Of a stretch of 54,940 bases of DNA, positions 1 to 7,711 are shown one piece after another. The notes below the pieces were generated by a model that saw only the letters and a program-made list of their open reading frames with translations, did not search any database and was not told where the DNA came from. The stretch is from NCBI GenBank assembly GCA_003212925.1, contig QCOL01000006.1, forward strand, positions 1 to 54,940. The letters run 5' to 3'. The stretch is from Pelagibacteraceae bacterium AG-430-P08. Its GTDB lineage: Bacteria; Pseudomonadota; Alphaproteobacteria; Pelagibacterales; Pelagibacteraceae. The translations under genes and the position numbers were made by a program. Position 1 is the first letter of the stretch; the number at the start of each line of letters is the position of its first letter.

Positions 1-21
1 AGAGAAGAGGATGATGATTAA
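1..21 (+). CDS. C-terminal end of an upstream gene (partial)
   Basis: Reading frame 1 from the first base gives an acidic tail, Arg-Glu-Glu-Asp-Asp-Asp, followed by TAA, and stops 3 bases before the next start codon. That spacing fits the end of a co-directional upstream gene whose body lies outside the window. Only six residues are visible, so the product cannot be named, and it could be chance. Confidence 0.35.
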   Translation, partial: REEDDD

Positions 22-24
22 GTA

Positions 25-291
25 ATGGAAAAATTAATTTTTTTTGGATTGGTAATTCCTATTTTATTCTTTGTTTTATATTTAGGGACGAGAGCTATCA
101 TGAGTGGTGTTAGTGCTAAACAAGCTAACCAAGCTAACAAAGATGAAAGTGAAACAAATGAAAATAATGAGGAGTTAAACACTGATAAATCTTTGAGTAA
201 TGAGTTAGAAAAATTGAATGCACTAAGAGAAAGCGGTGTATTAACTCAAGAAGAGTTTGAAAAAGCAAAGAATAAATTATTAAATAATTAA
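25..291 (+). CDS. Small membrane protein with C-terminal SHOCT domain
   Basis: An 88-residue protein with one N-terminal membrane helix (about residues 4-25), a polar Asn/Glu-rich linker, and a C-terminal helical hairpin at about 61-88 (LNALRESGVLTQEEFEKAK) typical of SHOCT domains, short oligomerisation modules often found at the ends of small membrane proteins. The SHOCT domain is expected to face the cytoplasm. It follows the upstream gene by 3 bases, so it is probably co-transcribed with it. Its stop codon shares a TTAA with the convergent EamA gene. The domain call is good; the cellular role is unknown. Confidence 0.75.
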   Translation: MEKLIFFGLVIPILFFVLYLGTRAIMSGVSAKQANQANKDESETNENNEELNTDKSLSNELEKLNALRESGVLTQEEFEKAKNKLLNN

Positions 292-1187
292 GTTGCTCTT
301 GTTAAAAGCAATAAAGTTGCACCAGCTATAAATATCAAAATACCTAAAATCTCAATAAAAGTTATTTTTTCTTTAAAAAGATATTTTGATGAGATGTAAC
401 TAAAAAATATTTCAATTTGACCAACAGCTCTAACAAATGATGCTTGTATCAAAGTGAAAGCAAAAAACCAAGATAGTGTTGCTAAAAAACCAGCTAGTCC
501 AGTCAAGCATATTTCAAATTTATTATCAAAAAATTTTTTGAATTCCGATTTTTCAAAAATTATCAGATATGCAGTAATGATTATAGTTTGAATTACTAAA
601 GCAAAAAAAACTGTAGTAAGTGCTTTATCAAAATTAGAGGAAAAATTTTCTAGTGCTAGTGCAGCTGCCCTAAAATATACAACACTGAGACCCAGTAAAA
701 GTCCTGCTCCCAATCCAATAAGTGTTACCTTTGAAAAAAAATTTTTAAAAAATAATTTATAATCTTTGATCGAAATAATAATAACCCCAAGTGTTGCAAT
801 TATTATTCCAAAAACACCAAGCAAATTTAATTTATCTTTTAATATGATATATTCAAAGATCGCAATTTGAATAACTTCCGTTTTGCTAAGTGAAGTACCG
901 ACAACAAAATTCGAAAATCTAAAAAGGTATAATAACGTTATTGTAAAAGTAACTTGTAAAATAGATCCTAAAAAAGTGAAAAAAATAAAGTTAGTTTGAT
1001 TAATAATATCTGAAACGATATTAAAGTCATGAAAAAGAAAAAATAATATAAATGCAAAGGGTAAAGCAAAAGCAAATCTTACATAAGTAGATGCTACCAA
1101 TGATAAATTTTTATTTAATTTTTTCTGTAAAGAAGTTCTTAGATTTTGAAAAAAAGCTGCTAAAATTGTAAAAACGACCCAATTCAT
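288..1187 (-). CDS. EamA/DMT-family transporter
   Basis: A 299-residue, very hydrophobic protein with about ten predicted membrane helices in two similar halves, the layout of EamA drug/metabolite transporters. The first half holds a GTSLSKTEVIQ stretch and the second a FVRAVGQIEIFFS stretch at the equivalent place, as expected of the internal duplication. These inner-membrane carriers usually export amino acids, metabolites or drugs, but the substrate cannot be read from sequence. It is a lone minus-strand gene, convergent with the SHOCT gene and downstream of the sugar dehydrogenase. A second EamA gene lies at 30792-31697. Confidence 0.85.
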   Translation of the reverse strand: MNWVVFTILAAFFQNLRTSLQKKLNKNLSLVASTYVRFAFALPFAFILFFLFHDFNIVSDIINQTNFIFFTFLGSILQVTFTITLLYLFRFSNFVVGTSLSKTEVIQIAIFEYIILKDKLNLLGVFGIIIATLGVIIISIKDYKLFFKNFFSKVTLIGLGAGLLLGLSVVYFRAAALALENFSSNFDKALTTVFFALVIQTIIITAYLIIFEKSEFKKFFDNKFEICLTGLAGFLATLSWFFAFTLIQASFVRAVGQIEIFFSYISSKYLFKEKITFIEILGILIFIAGATLLLLTRAT

Positions 1188-1244
1188 AAATTTATTTAGA
1201 TATAATCTTTTATTCGAATTAAGTGGTTACTTATATCTAAAAAA

Positions 1245-2309
1245 CTAGTTTTTCTCCATCAGCCAGAGAGCTTCTTCTCCTAAAAAGTAAATTTTTCCGT
1301 TATCTGGATGGACTTGTATATCTCTTATTCTTCCAATTTTATTTTTAAATATGATTTCCTCTTTTACATTAGATAAGTCGTCAAATATTAATTTTCTCAA
1401 GGATTTATCTTTAAGTGAAGTAATTAAAGCATGTCCATTCCATTCACTAAACTCTTTACCTTTGTAAATTGTTATCGCACTTGTTGCTATGGATGGAACC
1501 CAATATTGTATCGCTTTTGTAAAACCTGGCTTCCATTTAGGACCGATAGGAATACCTGAATAGTTTGTCCCTCCCCAACCTAAAATTTTCCATCCATAAT
1601 TTTCACCTTTCTTTGCTTCACCAAACCAATCTCCTCCTCTTGCTCCATGATTACTCATATAAATTTTTTCATCAAATGGTGATAAAGTTAGACCTTGAGG
1701 ATTTCTAATACCTATTTGATAAATTTCAGGCAACCAATCTGATTTACCCTGAAATTTTGGATTATCTTTTGGGATACTTCCATCAATATTTATTCTAATG
1801 ATACTACCAGGATGCTTTGTAGGATCTTGTGCAATCATACCTTGACCTCGTTCACCAGCAGACGCAAAAAGATACCCGTCTTTGATCGCCAACCTTGATC
1901 CAAAGTGATATCCTGAGTCTATAGGTGGATTAGCTTGAAAAATATTTTTAAATATTAAATCTTTTTCATTAAATTTCGATTTTGCTATTGAAGTACTAGT
2001 TTTCCAATTTCCTCTATTTTCGGTATAAGAAATATAGACAAAATCATCTTTATAAAGAATATCTAATAAACCACCCTGTCCATGTTCTATATAATTAAGA
2101 TTGTGATTTAATGAAGAAATTTTTTTAGAATTAAGGTCTATTAATTTAATTTCTCCACTTTTTTCGGTAATTAATAATTCTGTATCATTAATAAAAGTAG
2201 ATCCCCATGGACCTTTTAAATTTACAATCTTCTTAAATCTTAAATTATCAGCGAATGAATAATTTATAAAAAGTGTAAACAAAAAAATTGTAACAAGCGT
2301 TTTTTTCAC
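1245..2309 (-). CDS. PQQ-dependent sugar dehydrogenase, YliI/soluble GDH type
   Basis: Secreted beta-propeller of the glucose/sorbosone dehydrogenase family (aldose oxidation with PQQ, periplasm). With the GTG start chosen here it has 354 residues and a clean signal peptide (VKKTLVTIFLFTLFINYSFA, first residue Met in vivo). Family motifs follow: HGQGGLLD near 76, HFGSRLA near 125, RNPQGL near 192, NHGARGGDWFG near 210 and ENYGW near 226. The GTG lies just beyond the stop of the upstream SDR gene, so the two form a tight operon. A longer ORF exists, but its first 37 residues run antiparallel to no signal and overlap the SDR gene. Whether the cell makes or scavenges PQQ is not visible here. Confidence 0.82.
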   Translation of the reverse strand: MKKTLVTIFLFTLFINYSFADNLRFKKIVNLKGPWGSTFINDTELLITEKSGEIKLIDLNSKKISSLNHNLNYIEHGQGGLLDILYKDDFVYISYTENRGNWKTSTSIAKSKFNEKDLIFKNIFQANPPIDSGYHFGSRLAIKDGYLFASAGERGQGMIAQDPTKHPGSIIRINIDGSIPKDNPKFQGKSDWLPEIYQIGIRNPQGLTLSPFDEKIYMSNHGARGGDWFGEAKKGENYGWKILGWGGTNYSGIPIGPKWKPGFTKAIQYWVPSIATSAITIYKGKEFSEWNGHALITSLKDKSLRKLIFDDLSNVKEEIIFKNKIGRIRDIQVHPDNGKIYFLGEEALWLMEKN

Positions 2310-2310
2310 T

Positions 2311-3021
2311 TTAAGAAAGTTTTGATCTACCACCATCAACAGCAATGATTTGACCTGTAACCCAAGAACTGTCGTCAGTAATAAGAAATTTTGCAAGAGA
2401 GGCAGAGTCCTTACCTTCACCTAATCTTTTTAAAGGATGGGCTTTTGCTATACCATCTGCCAATGCTTTATTTTTTAACATTGGCTCAGCAATTTTTGAG
2501 TTAGTCAAACTAGGTGCAATACAGTTTACCCTAATATTAGGAGCAAATTCTGCTGCTAAAGAAACAGTTAAACCCTCTACAGCAGCTTTTGTAGAAGCAA
2601 TTATAGCGTGATTTGTAAAACCTCTTTGAGCTGCAACTGTAGAAAATAAAACTACTGAACCTTTATTTTTTTTTAAACTATCTTGGTATTCTTTTATAAC
2701 TTCTACCGCTGAATATAAATTTAATTTCATACACTTATTAAAATCTTGCTCATTGACCATTCTCAAAGGTTTTAAATCAATCGAACCTACACAGTAGGCA
2801 ATTCCTTTTACATCAGAAATATCATTTTTAACCTTTTCCACAAATCCATCCTGCAAAACATCAGCTATTGTAAAACTACAACTTAATTTCTCAGAAATAT
2901 TTTTTGTTTCATTTTCATTTCTGCCGACTAAATGAACTGAATTTCCCGAATTTACTAATTGTTCAGCTAAACTAGATCCGATTGAACCTGTCGCACCAAG
3001 AATAAGATATTTTTCTGACAT
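2311..3021 (-). CDS. Atypical SDR-family oxidoreductase lacking the catalytic Tyr
   Basis: A 236-residue short-chain dehydrogenase/reductase with the nucleotide-binding GATGSIG turn at 9-15, Asn101 in NLYSA, Ser127 in LFSTVAA and Lys145. The YxxxK position reads IASTK, so Ile141 replaces the usual catalytic Tyr. A short NHAIIASTKAAVEGL segment surrounds it, and I have the impression that related SDRs share such a segment. The C-terminal VTGQIIAVDGG motif is intact. It may bind NAD(P) with altered or no reductase chemistry. It is first in an operon with the PQQ dehydrogenase and divergent from the photolyase. Family call is firm; substrate unknown. Confidence 0.82.
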   Translation of the reverse strand: MSEKYLILGATGSIGSSLAEQLVNSGNSVHLVGRNENETKNISEKLSCSFTIADVLQDGFVEKVKNDISDVKGIAYCVGSIDLKPLRMVNEQDFNKCMKLNLYSAVEVIKEYQDSLKKNKGSVVLFSTVAAQRGFTNHAIIASTKAAVEGLTVSLAAEFAPNIRVNCIAPSLTNSKIAEPMLKNKALADGIAKAHPLKRLGEGKDSASLAKFLITDDSSWVTGQIIAVDGGRSKLS

Positions 3022-3048
3022 AAAAATTTTTATTAGTTATATTTAATT

Positions 3049-4539
3049 ATGAAGTTATTTTTTATACTGGGCAATCAATTATTTCCATCAAAATACTTGG
3101 ATCGCTTCAAAAAAGACCACCTAATTTTTATGGCAGAGGATTATCAATTATGTACTTATGAAAAACATCATAAAAATAAGATACTTCTCTTTTTGTCATC
3201 AATGCGTTCACATTCGGAAAACCTCAGAAAAGATAAGTTTAAATTAGAATATTTTAAAATTGAGGATAAAGAATTTAAAGATGATTATTTAAAAAAATTA
3301 AAAAAAGTAATTAATTCAAAAAAAATAAAAGAGATTTCTAGTTTTGAAGTCGAGGATAAATTTTTTGAGAAAAAAATTAATCATTTCGTTAAAAAAGAAA
3401 AGATCAAATGGAATATCGTTCAAACTCCGATGTTTTTGAACTCAAGAGACGAATTCAAGCAATATCTTTCAAAATCAAAAAAACCTTTCATGGCAACTTT
3501 TTATAAGGAAGTGAGAAAGAAATCTGGAATATTAATGGGTTCTGATGGAAATCCTATTGGAGGCAAATGGAGTTTTGATGAAGATAATAGAAATAAGTTA
3601 CCAAAAAATATTTCTATTCCAAAGTTTCCTAAAATTAATGAAACAAATCATACTAAAAAATTAAAACCCATTATTGAAAAACTATTTAAAGATCATCCAG
3701 GAACAACCGAAAATTTTTGGTTTGCCACAGAGTACAATGATGTGGTCAAATTATTGAATTTTTTTATTAAAGAAAAATCTAATTTATTTGGTGATTATGA
3801 AGACGCGGTAGATCAAAAAGATAATATCTTATTTCACAGCGCTTTAAGTCCTTATATCAACCTAGGTTTAATCACACCTGAATTTATTATCAAAAAAGTT
3901 TTAGATTTTCATAAGAGTAAAAAAATTAGATTAAATTCTCTAGAAGGTTATGTTCGTCAGGTTATAGGATGGAGAGAATTTATGAGAGGAATTTATCAAA
4001 GTTATTCAAATGAAATGGAAACTGGAAATTTTTTCAAACAAAATCGTAAAATGAAAAAGTCATGGTATGACGGAACGACTGGTTTACCTCCACTAGACTA
4101 CGCAATTAAAAATGCTTTAAATTATGGATGGTCTCATCATATTGAAAGATTAATGATTTTATCAAACATCATGAATCTTTGTGAGATCAAACCAGTGTTT
4201 GTTTATAAATGGTTTATGGAGATGTTTGTCGACTCCTCTGATTGGGTTATGGTTCCAAACGTGTATGGTATGGGATTATTTAGCGATGGGGGAATTTTCG
4301 CAACTAAACCATACATTTGTGGATCAAGTTATTTTATGAAAATGATGGATTTTAAAAAAGGTGATTGGTGCAATACTATGGACGGACTTTACTGGAGATT
4401 TATAGATCGTAATAGAAAATTTTTTTTAAAAAATCCAAGACTTTCAATGATGGTTAGAATTTTTGATAAAATGAAAGTAGATAGAAAAAAAATGATTTTA
4501 TCTGCAGCTGATAAATTTATTAAACAAAATACAATTTAG
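3049..4539 (+). CDS. Cryptochrome/photolyase-related protein (PhrB/FeS-BCP family)
   Basis: A 496-residue flavoprotein of the prokaryotic (6-4) photolyase or PhrB-like group (COG3046), which repairs UV photoproducts or senses blue light. The N-terminus has the family hallmark [10 protein letters not shown], and the C-terminal FAD domain has [19 protein letters not shown] and [11 protein letters not shown]. PhrB holds a 4Fe-4S cluster with four Cys. Here Cys378 and Cys441 ([11 protein letters not shown]) remain, but the two middle ligands appear replaced in the shortened MDFKKGDW stretch; Cys424 may or may not compensate. It leads a run with DUF2256 and DUF4174 genes. Family call is strong; cluster status is inferred. 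Confidence 0.88.
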   Translation: MKLFFILGNQLFPSKYLDRFKKDHLIFMAEDYQLCTYEKHHKNKILLFLSSMRSHSENLRKDKFKLEYFKIEDKEFKDDYLKKLKKVINSKKIKEISSFEVEDKFFEKKINHFVKKEKIKWNIVQTPMFLNSRDEFKQYLSKSKKPFMATFYKEVRKKSGILMGSDGNPIGGKWSFDEDNRNKLPKNISIPKFPKINETNHTKKLKPIIEKLFKDHPGTTENFWFATEYNDVVKLLNFFIKEKSNLFGDYEDAVDQKDNILFHSALSPYINLGLITPEFIIKKVLDFHKSKKIRLNSLEGYVRQVIGWREFMRGIYQSYSNEMETGNFFKQNRKMKKSWYDGTTGLPPLDYAIKNALNYGWSHHIERLMILSNIMNLCEIKPVFVYKWFMEMFVDSSDWVMVPNVYGMGLFSDGGIFATKPYICGSSYFMKMMDFKKGDWCNTMDGLYWRFIDRNRKFFLKNPRLSMMVRIFDKMKVDRKKMILSAADKFIKQNTI

Positions 4540-4670
4540 TGAAAAAAGAAAATCTTCCCTCTAAAATCTGTATTGTTTGTAAAAGACCTTTTATTTGGCG
4601 TAAGAAATGGAAATTGAATTGGGAAAAAGTTAAATATTGCTCAAAAAGATGTTCTAGTAAAAAAGTATGA
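4539..4670 (+). CDS. DUF2256 zinc-ribbon-like small protein
   Basis: A 43-residue protein with a GTG start that shares the last base of the photolyase stop (TAGTG). It has the DUF2256 signature: [14 protein letters not shown] at 11-24, then VKYCSKRC at 31-38. Cys11/14 and Cys34/38 form an obvious zinc-binding quartet. From memory, DUF2256 genes are often beside photolyase-related genes, as here. Its stop overlaps the next gene (ATGA). The role is unknown; a nucleic-acid or accessory role linked to the photolyase is a guess from context. Confidence 0.85.
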   Translation: MKKENLPSKICIVCKRPFIWRKKWKLNWEKVKYCSKRCSSKKV

Positions 4671-5200
4671 ACCTAGGAAAGTACAAATGGAAAAGTAGAA
4701 TTTTACTTGTTTCTACAACGAGTTATAAGGATAGAATTTATCTAGAAGCCAAAAAAATATATCAAGATAAAATAAAAGATTTTCATAAAAGATTTGTAAA
4801 ATTAATTTGTAAAATTAATAAGCAGGAAAAAACATCAATTGATTTAATTGGTTTTGACGGCAAATCCAAAAAGAAGATGAATAAACTTAATTATAAAACA
4901 ATTTTTAAAATTATAGATAAAATGCCATTAAGTAAAAAAACCAAACCTATAAATTTATCGCTTTATTCGGATTACAATCCTAAAACCACTACTCAAGGTT
5001 TGGGGTTTAAAAACAAGGAAAAAGCTCTTTACACAATTAAAATTATTAAAAATCGTCCAATTAAGTATCAGGTGAATGTAATCGCAACAATGCTAGGTAG
5101 AGCAAAGAACCATCCTAATAAAACTGTGGATATGGAGGATGCTATAAAAATTTTTAGTAGTTGGATGAAAAAATATAAAAGTAAAAAAAATGAAAATTAA
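4667..5200 (+). CDS. DUF4174-like protein with C-terminal extension
   Basis: A 177-residue basic protein. The first 100 residues match the DUF4174 pattern: an N-terminal [10 protein letters not shown] strand, a central helix, then [13 protein letters not shown] and a FKIIDKMPL segment (equivalent to the IDAMPMR end of that family). The usual MPMR is weakened to MPLS. About 75 further residues ([15 protein letters not shown]..., then [14 protein letters not shown]) are an extension I do not recognise. There is no clear signal peptide. It overlaps DUF2256 by 4 bases and the FG-GAP gene by 11, so it belongs to the photolyase transcript. Function unknown. Confidence 0.6.
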   Translation: MNLGKYKWKSRILLVSTTSYKDRIYLEAKKIYQDKIKDFHKRFVKLICKINKQEKTSIDLIGFDGKSKKKMNKLNYKTIFKIIDKMPLSKKTKPINLSLYSDYNPKTTTQGLGFKNKEKALYTIKIIKNRPIKYQVNVIATMLGRAKNHPNKTVDMEDAIKIFSSWMKKYKSKKNEN

Positions 5201-6632
5201 AATAAATAAATATTTAAAAAAAATAGTAGTCTTATTTTTACTACTTACCCCAAACGGTCTATATGCTGATTTCTTTGAGGATATTACAAACCAAATTATT
5301 GATAATCCCAAAAGACTTAGTTATGGAGTTTCTGTAACGGACGTAAATCAAGATGGAAATTTTGATTTTGTAGTCACAGGGTTTGGTTATCTTAATTTAG
5401 CTTTATCCTACGAAGACGGAAAATTAATTAATATTGTAAAACAAAAAAAATTTACAGATGAGTTTAGAAGAACAATTGGTGTAGCTGCATGCGATATAGA
5501 TAAAGATGGATACGAAGAAATATATTTTCTTAACACTGATACTTATAGCGGTACAAAAAAATATTCAGATAGACTTATAGATTTAGAAAATAATAATTAT
5601 ATAGATTTATTTGAAATCGAAAAAAACCAGAGAGACCTTAATTTAACAGCAGGCAGATCAGTTGTTTGTGTCGACAGAAAGGGCGATGGAAATTATGGGG
5701 TTTATGTAGCAAATTACGGAGGTCCGACCAGATTTTATGAGATTGAAGATGAATTGATTAAAGATAAGGCTCAGAGTTTAAATCTTGATAATATCACTGG
5801 TGGTCGAGCAGTCGTAGCTGGACATATTATTTCAGATAAGATTGATGTGTTTGCTGCTAATGAGAGAGGAGCAAATTTTCTTTATGAGAATAACAATGGA
5901 ATTTTTCAAGATGTAGCATTTGATTACAGAGTAGATGATGAAATCCAAAACGGAAGAGGTACAGCTTTATCAGACATATATTATCGAGGTAGATTAGATA
6001 TTTTGAGTGGTAATTGGCTTGGGTATCATAGAGCTTGGGTTTTAGAAAATAATCAATTTAAGGACATAGGAAATAAAGATTTTGATAAACCTTCCAGAAT
6101 AAGAACAATTATTTCTGCAGATTTTGATAACGATGGTTTTGATGAAGTTTTTATGAACAATATAGCAGAACCAAATAAATTATTTCGTATCAAAGATGAT
6201 GGAAAATTTGAACAGATAAATTTTGAAGTTGGTCTCGAAGCTAATGGGTATGGAACTGGGGCAGCAGTCGCAGATATTGATAATGACGGAGTTTTAGAAT
6301 TGTTAGTTGCTCGTGGTGAAAGTAAAGAACAACCATTAACTTTGTATAAAGCCAAAGTTAACAAAGAAAATAAATACCTAAGAATTAAACCGTTAAATAA
6401 ATATGGTGCCCCAGCTAGAGGGGCTACAGTAACATTAATAACTAATAAAAGAAAGCATTCCAAAACTATTGATGCAGGATCTGGTTACTTATGTCAAATG
6501 GAGCCTGTGGCACATTATGGAATTAGAAAAAATGAAAAAAATTTTAAAGTAGAGATTAAATGGACCAATGGAACAAGAAAATTATTCAATGTAAGTGAGT
6601 TAAATCAAACAATTACCATAAAGCAAAAATGA
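5190..6632 (+). CDS. CRTAC1-family FG-GAP/ASPIC-UnbV secreted protein
   Basis: A 480-residue secreted beta-propeller with a signal peptide ending near residue 26 (LYADFFEDIT). Repeated FG-GAP/VCBS blades carry Ca-binding loops of DxDxDG type at about 51 (DVNQDG), 102 (DIDKDG), 311 (DFDNDG) and 362 (DIDNDG). The C-terminal 85 residues form an ASPIC/UnbV domain (GAPARGATVTL, DAGSGYLCQMEP, KWTNGTRKLF). Such proteins are extracytoplasmic and thought to mediate adhesion or binding; no enzyme activity is implied. It overlaps both neighbours (11 and 4 bases), so it is translationally linked with the Cys-rich protein downstream. Confidence 0.88.
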   Translation: MKIKINKYLKKIVVLFLLLTPNGLYADFFEDITNQIIDNPKRLSYGVSVTDVNQDGNFDFVVTGFGYLNLALSYEDGKLINIVKQKKFTDEFRRTIGVAACDIDKDGYEEIYFLNTDTYSGTKKYSDRLIDLENNNYIDLFEIEKNQRDLNLTAGRSVVCVDRKGDGNYGVYVANYGGPTRFYEIEDELIKDKAQSLNLDNITGGRAVVAGHIISDKIDVFAANERGANFLYENNNGIFQDVAFDYRVDDEIQNGRGTALSDIYYRGRLDILSGNWLGYHRAWVLENNQFKDIGNKDFDKPSRIRTIISADFDNDGFDEVFMNNIAEPNKLFRIKDDGKFEQINFEVGLEANGYGTGAAVADIDNDGVLELLVARGESKEQPLTLYKAKVNKENKYLRIKPLNKYGAPARGATVTLITNKRKHSKTIDAGSGYLCQMEPVAHYGIRKNEKNFKVEIKWTNGTRKLFNVSELNQTITIKQK

Positions 6633-7318
6633 AAAAATTTTTAAATCTTTCTTTGATTATATTTTTAATATTATTTCAGCTTAAATCGTTTGCTGAAGAA
6701 AAAAACTATCACAAGGAGCTTATTACTGATTGGTCAAGAATATTTCCTGATAAAAATAGAAATGCGGCAGGACCTAAGTTTTTTAAATATATTATAGATA
6801 AAAAAATCACTTATAAAGATTTTATCGAATTTAACAAATTATACTGTGCAGTTTCTGGATCTTTGATTGATCCAAATAGCGACTCAGAATTTTTATTTGT
6901 TGAAGAAACTAAAACCAAAAAAAAAATTTGTGGAAATTATTATAGATGTTGTGTTCCATGTTCATGTGATCTTATGAAGTACTCTGAAACTCAAAAAATG
7001 AAATATGAATTTAAAGATGGTTTGAAAGAATTTTATGTTTTAACAATCAAAAATCCTTGCGATAAACAAGATTTCCCAAACAGAGTAAATAAAGATTATT
7101 TTTGTGATGGTAAAAAAATTAATAAATCAGAAGTGTATAGTCTTGATGATCGAATAGTTATAGGTTTGCTACATAATGGAAAAAGTTGTGAAAAAGATGA
7201 AATAGATTTTGTTAAAAGCCACCAAGTTACTGGAAGGTATTGTGATTTAAGAAACAATACACCTTTAGAAAATTTAGATGCTGGAATGGGTGATATTTTT
7301 ATAAAATTGGCAAGATAA
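6629..7318 (+). CDS. Cys-rich secreted protein of unknown function
   Basis: A 229-residue protein that I do not recognise. It has a clear signal peptide (FLNLSLIIFLILFQLKSFA, cleavage near 22) and ten cysteines in the mature part: 73, 101, 107, 108, 111, 113, 144, 159, 187 and 205. The dense cluster CGNYYRCCVPCSCD at 101-114 looks like a metal or disulfide knot. The gene starts inside the stop of the CRTAC1 gene (ATGA overlap), so the two products are probably made together and may act together in the periplasm or outside. No catalytic motif is visible. Confidence 0.7.
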   Translation: MKKFLNLSLIIFLILFQLKSFAEEKNYHKELITDWSRIFPDKNRNAAGPKFFKYIIDKKITYKDFIEFNKLYCAVSGSLIDPNSDSEFLFVEETKTKKKICGNYYRCCVPCSCDLMKYSETQKMKYEFKDGLKEFYVLTIKNPCDKQDFPNRVNKDYFCDGKKINKSEVYSLDDRIVIGLLHNGKSCEKDEIDFVKSHQVTGRYCDLRNNTPLENLDAGMGDIFIKLAR

Positions 7319-7346
7319 ATTTTATATACTAATCTTAAAAACTTTT

Positions 7347-7484
7347 ATGAGCCAAAAAAGAAAAAAATTAAAAAAGAAAAATCCAATGGCTAAATTATTA
7401 AGTTTGCCAATGCTCAGAAATAAAATAGTAAAAAATAAAAAAAAAATTTATAGTAGAAAAAAATTCAAGTTGGAAAACGAGTAA
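7347..7484 (+). CDS. 45-residue highly basic protein, ArfA-like core
   Basis: An ATG-initiated 45-codon ORF filling most of the gap between the Cys-rich and the small membrane protein genes. It is nearly half Lys/Arg. The middle reads NPMAKLLSLPMLRNKIVKNK, then KKIYSRK, which resembles the core of the ribosome-rescue factor ArfA (LLxDPLxRxRVxKNKKGxGSYxRK) and small NPxAKALRxPxF-type basic proteins. It is six bases upstream of the next ATG. A real gene is likely from its position and patterned sequence; the ArfA link is an unaided eyeball match. Confidence 0.55.
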   Translation: MSQKRKKLKKKNPMAKLLSLPMLRNKIVKNKKKIYSRKKFKLENE

Positions 7485-7489
7485 AAAGT

Positions 7490-7711
7490 ATGAATAATAA
7501 AATTTTTGAATGGGCTGGAGTTATAACTGCAATACTATATTCATTATTTGTAGCTATGAACATTGGCATAGAATTTTTTGGTTTTTGCTTGTTACTTATT
7601 TCTGCAATTTTAATTGGAATTTGGGCTTATAGAGGCGGTCACAGAGGAATATTATTTTTACAATTTTTTTATGCTACAGCAGGTATCATCGGAATGTTTA
7701 GGTGGTTTTAA
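7490..7711 (+). CDS. Small membrane protein, two to three helices
   Basis: A 73-residue hydrophobic protein with segments at about 8-24 and 27-46, a short GGHRG loop, and a last segment at about 52-70 ending in FRWF. No family is recognised. Its ATG comes 6 bases after the stop of the small basic gene, so it is probably the end of the plus-strand transcript that starts at the photolyase. Its stop codon shares a TTAA with the convergent FAD-protein gene. Confidence 0.6.
   Translation: MNNKIFEWAGVITAILYSLFVAMNIGIEFFGFCLLLISAILIGIWAYRGGHRGILFLQFFYATAGIIGMFRWF

Noticed and set aside
2310-2420. Longer start of the PQQ dehydrogenase overlapping the SDR gene
   Set aside because: The first 37 residues precede a perfect signal peptide that begins at the GTG at 2309, directly after the SDR stop.
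5093-5311. 72-residue hydrophobic ORF on the minus strand
   Set aside because: Antisense to the signal peptide region of the CRTAC1 gene, which explains its Phe/Ile/Leu richness.
6053-6463. 136-residue ORF on the minus strand
   Set aside because: It lies wholly inside the CRTAC1 gene, whose Ca-binding repeats fix the plus frame; antisense shadow.
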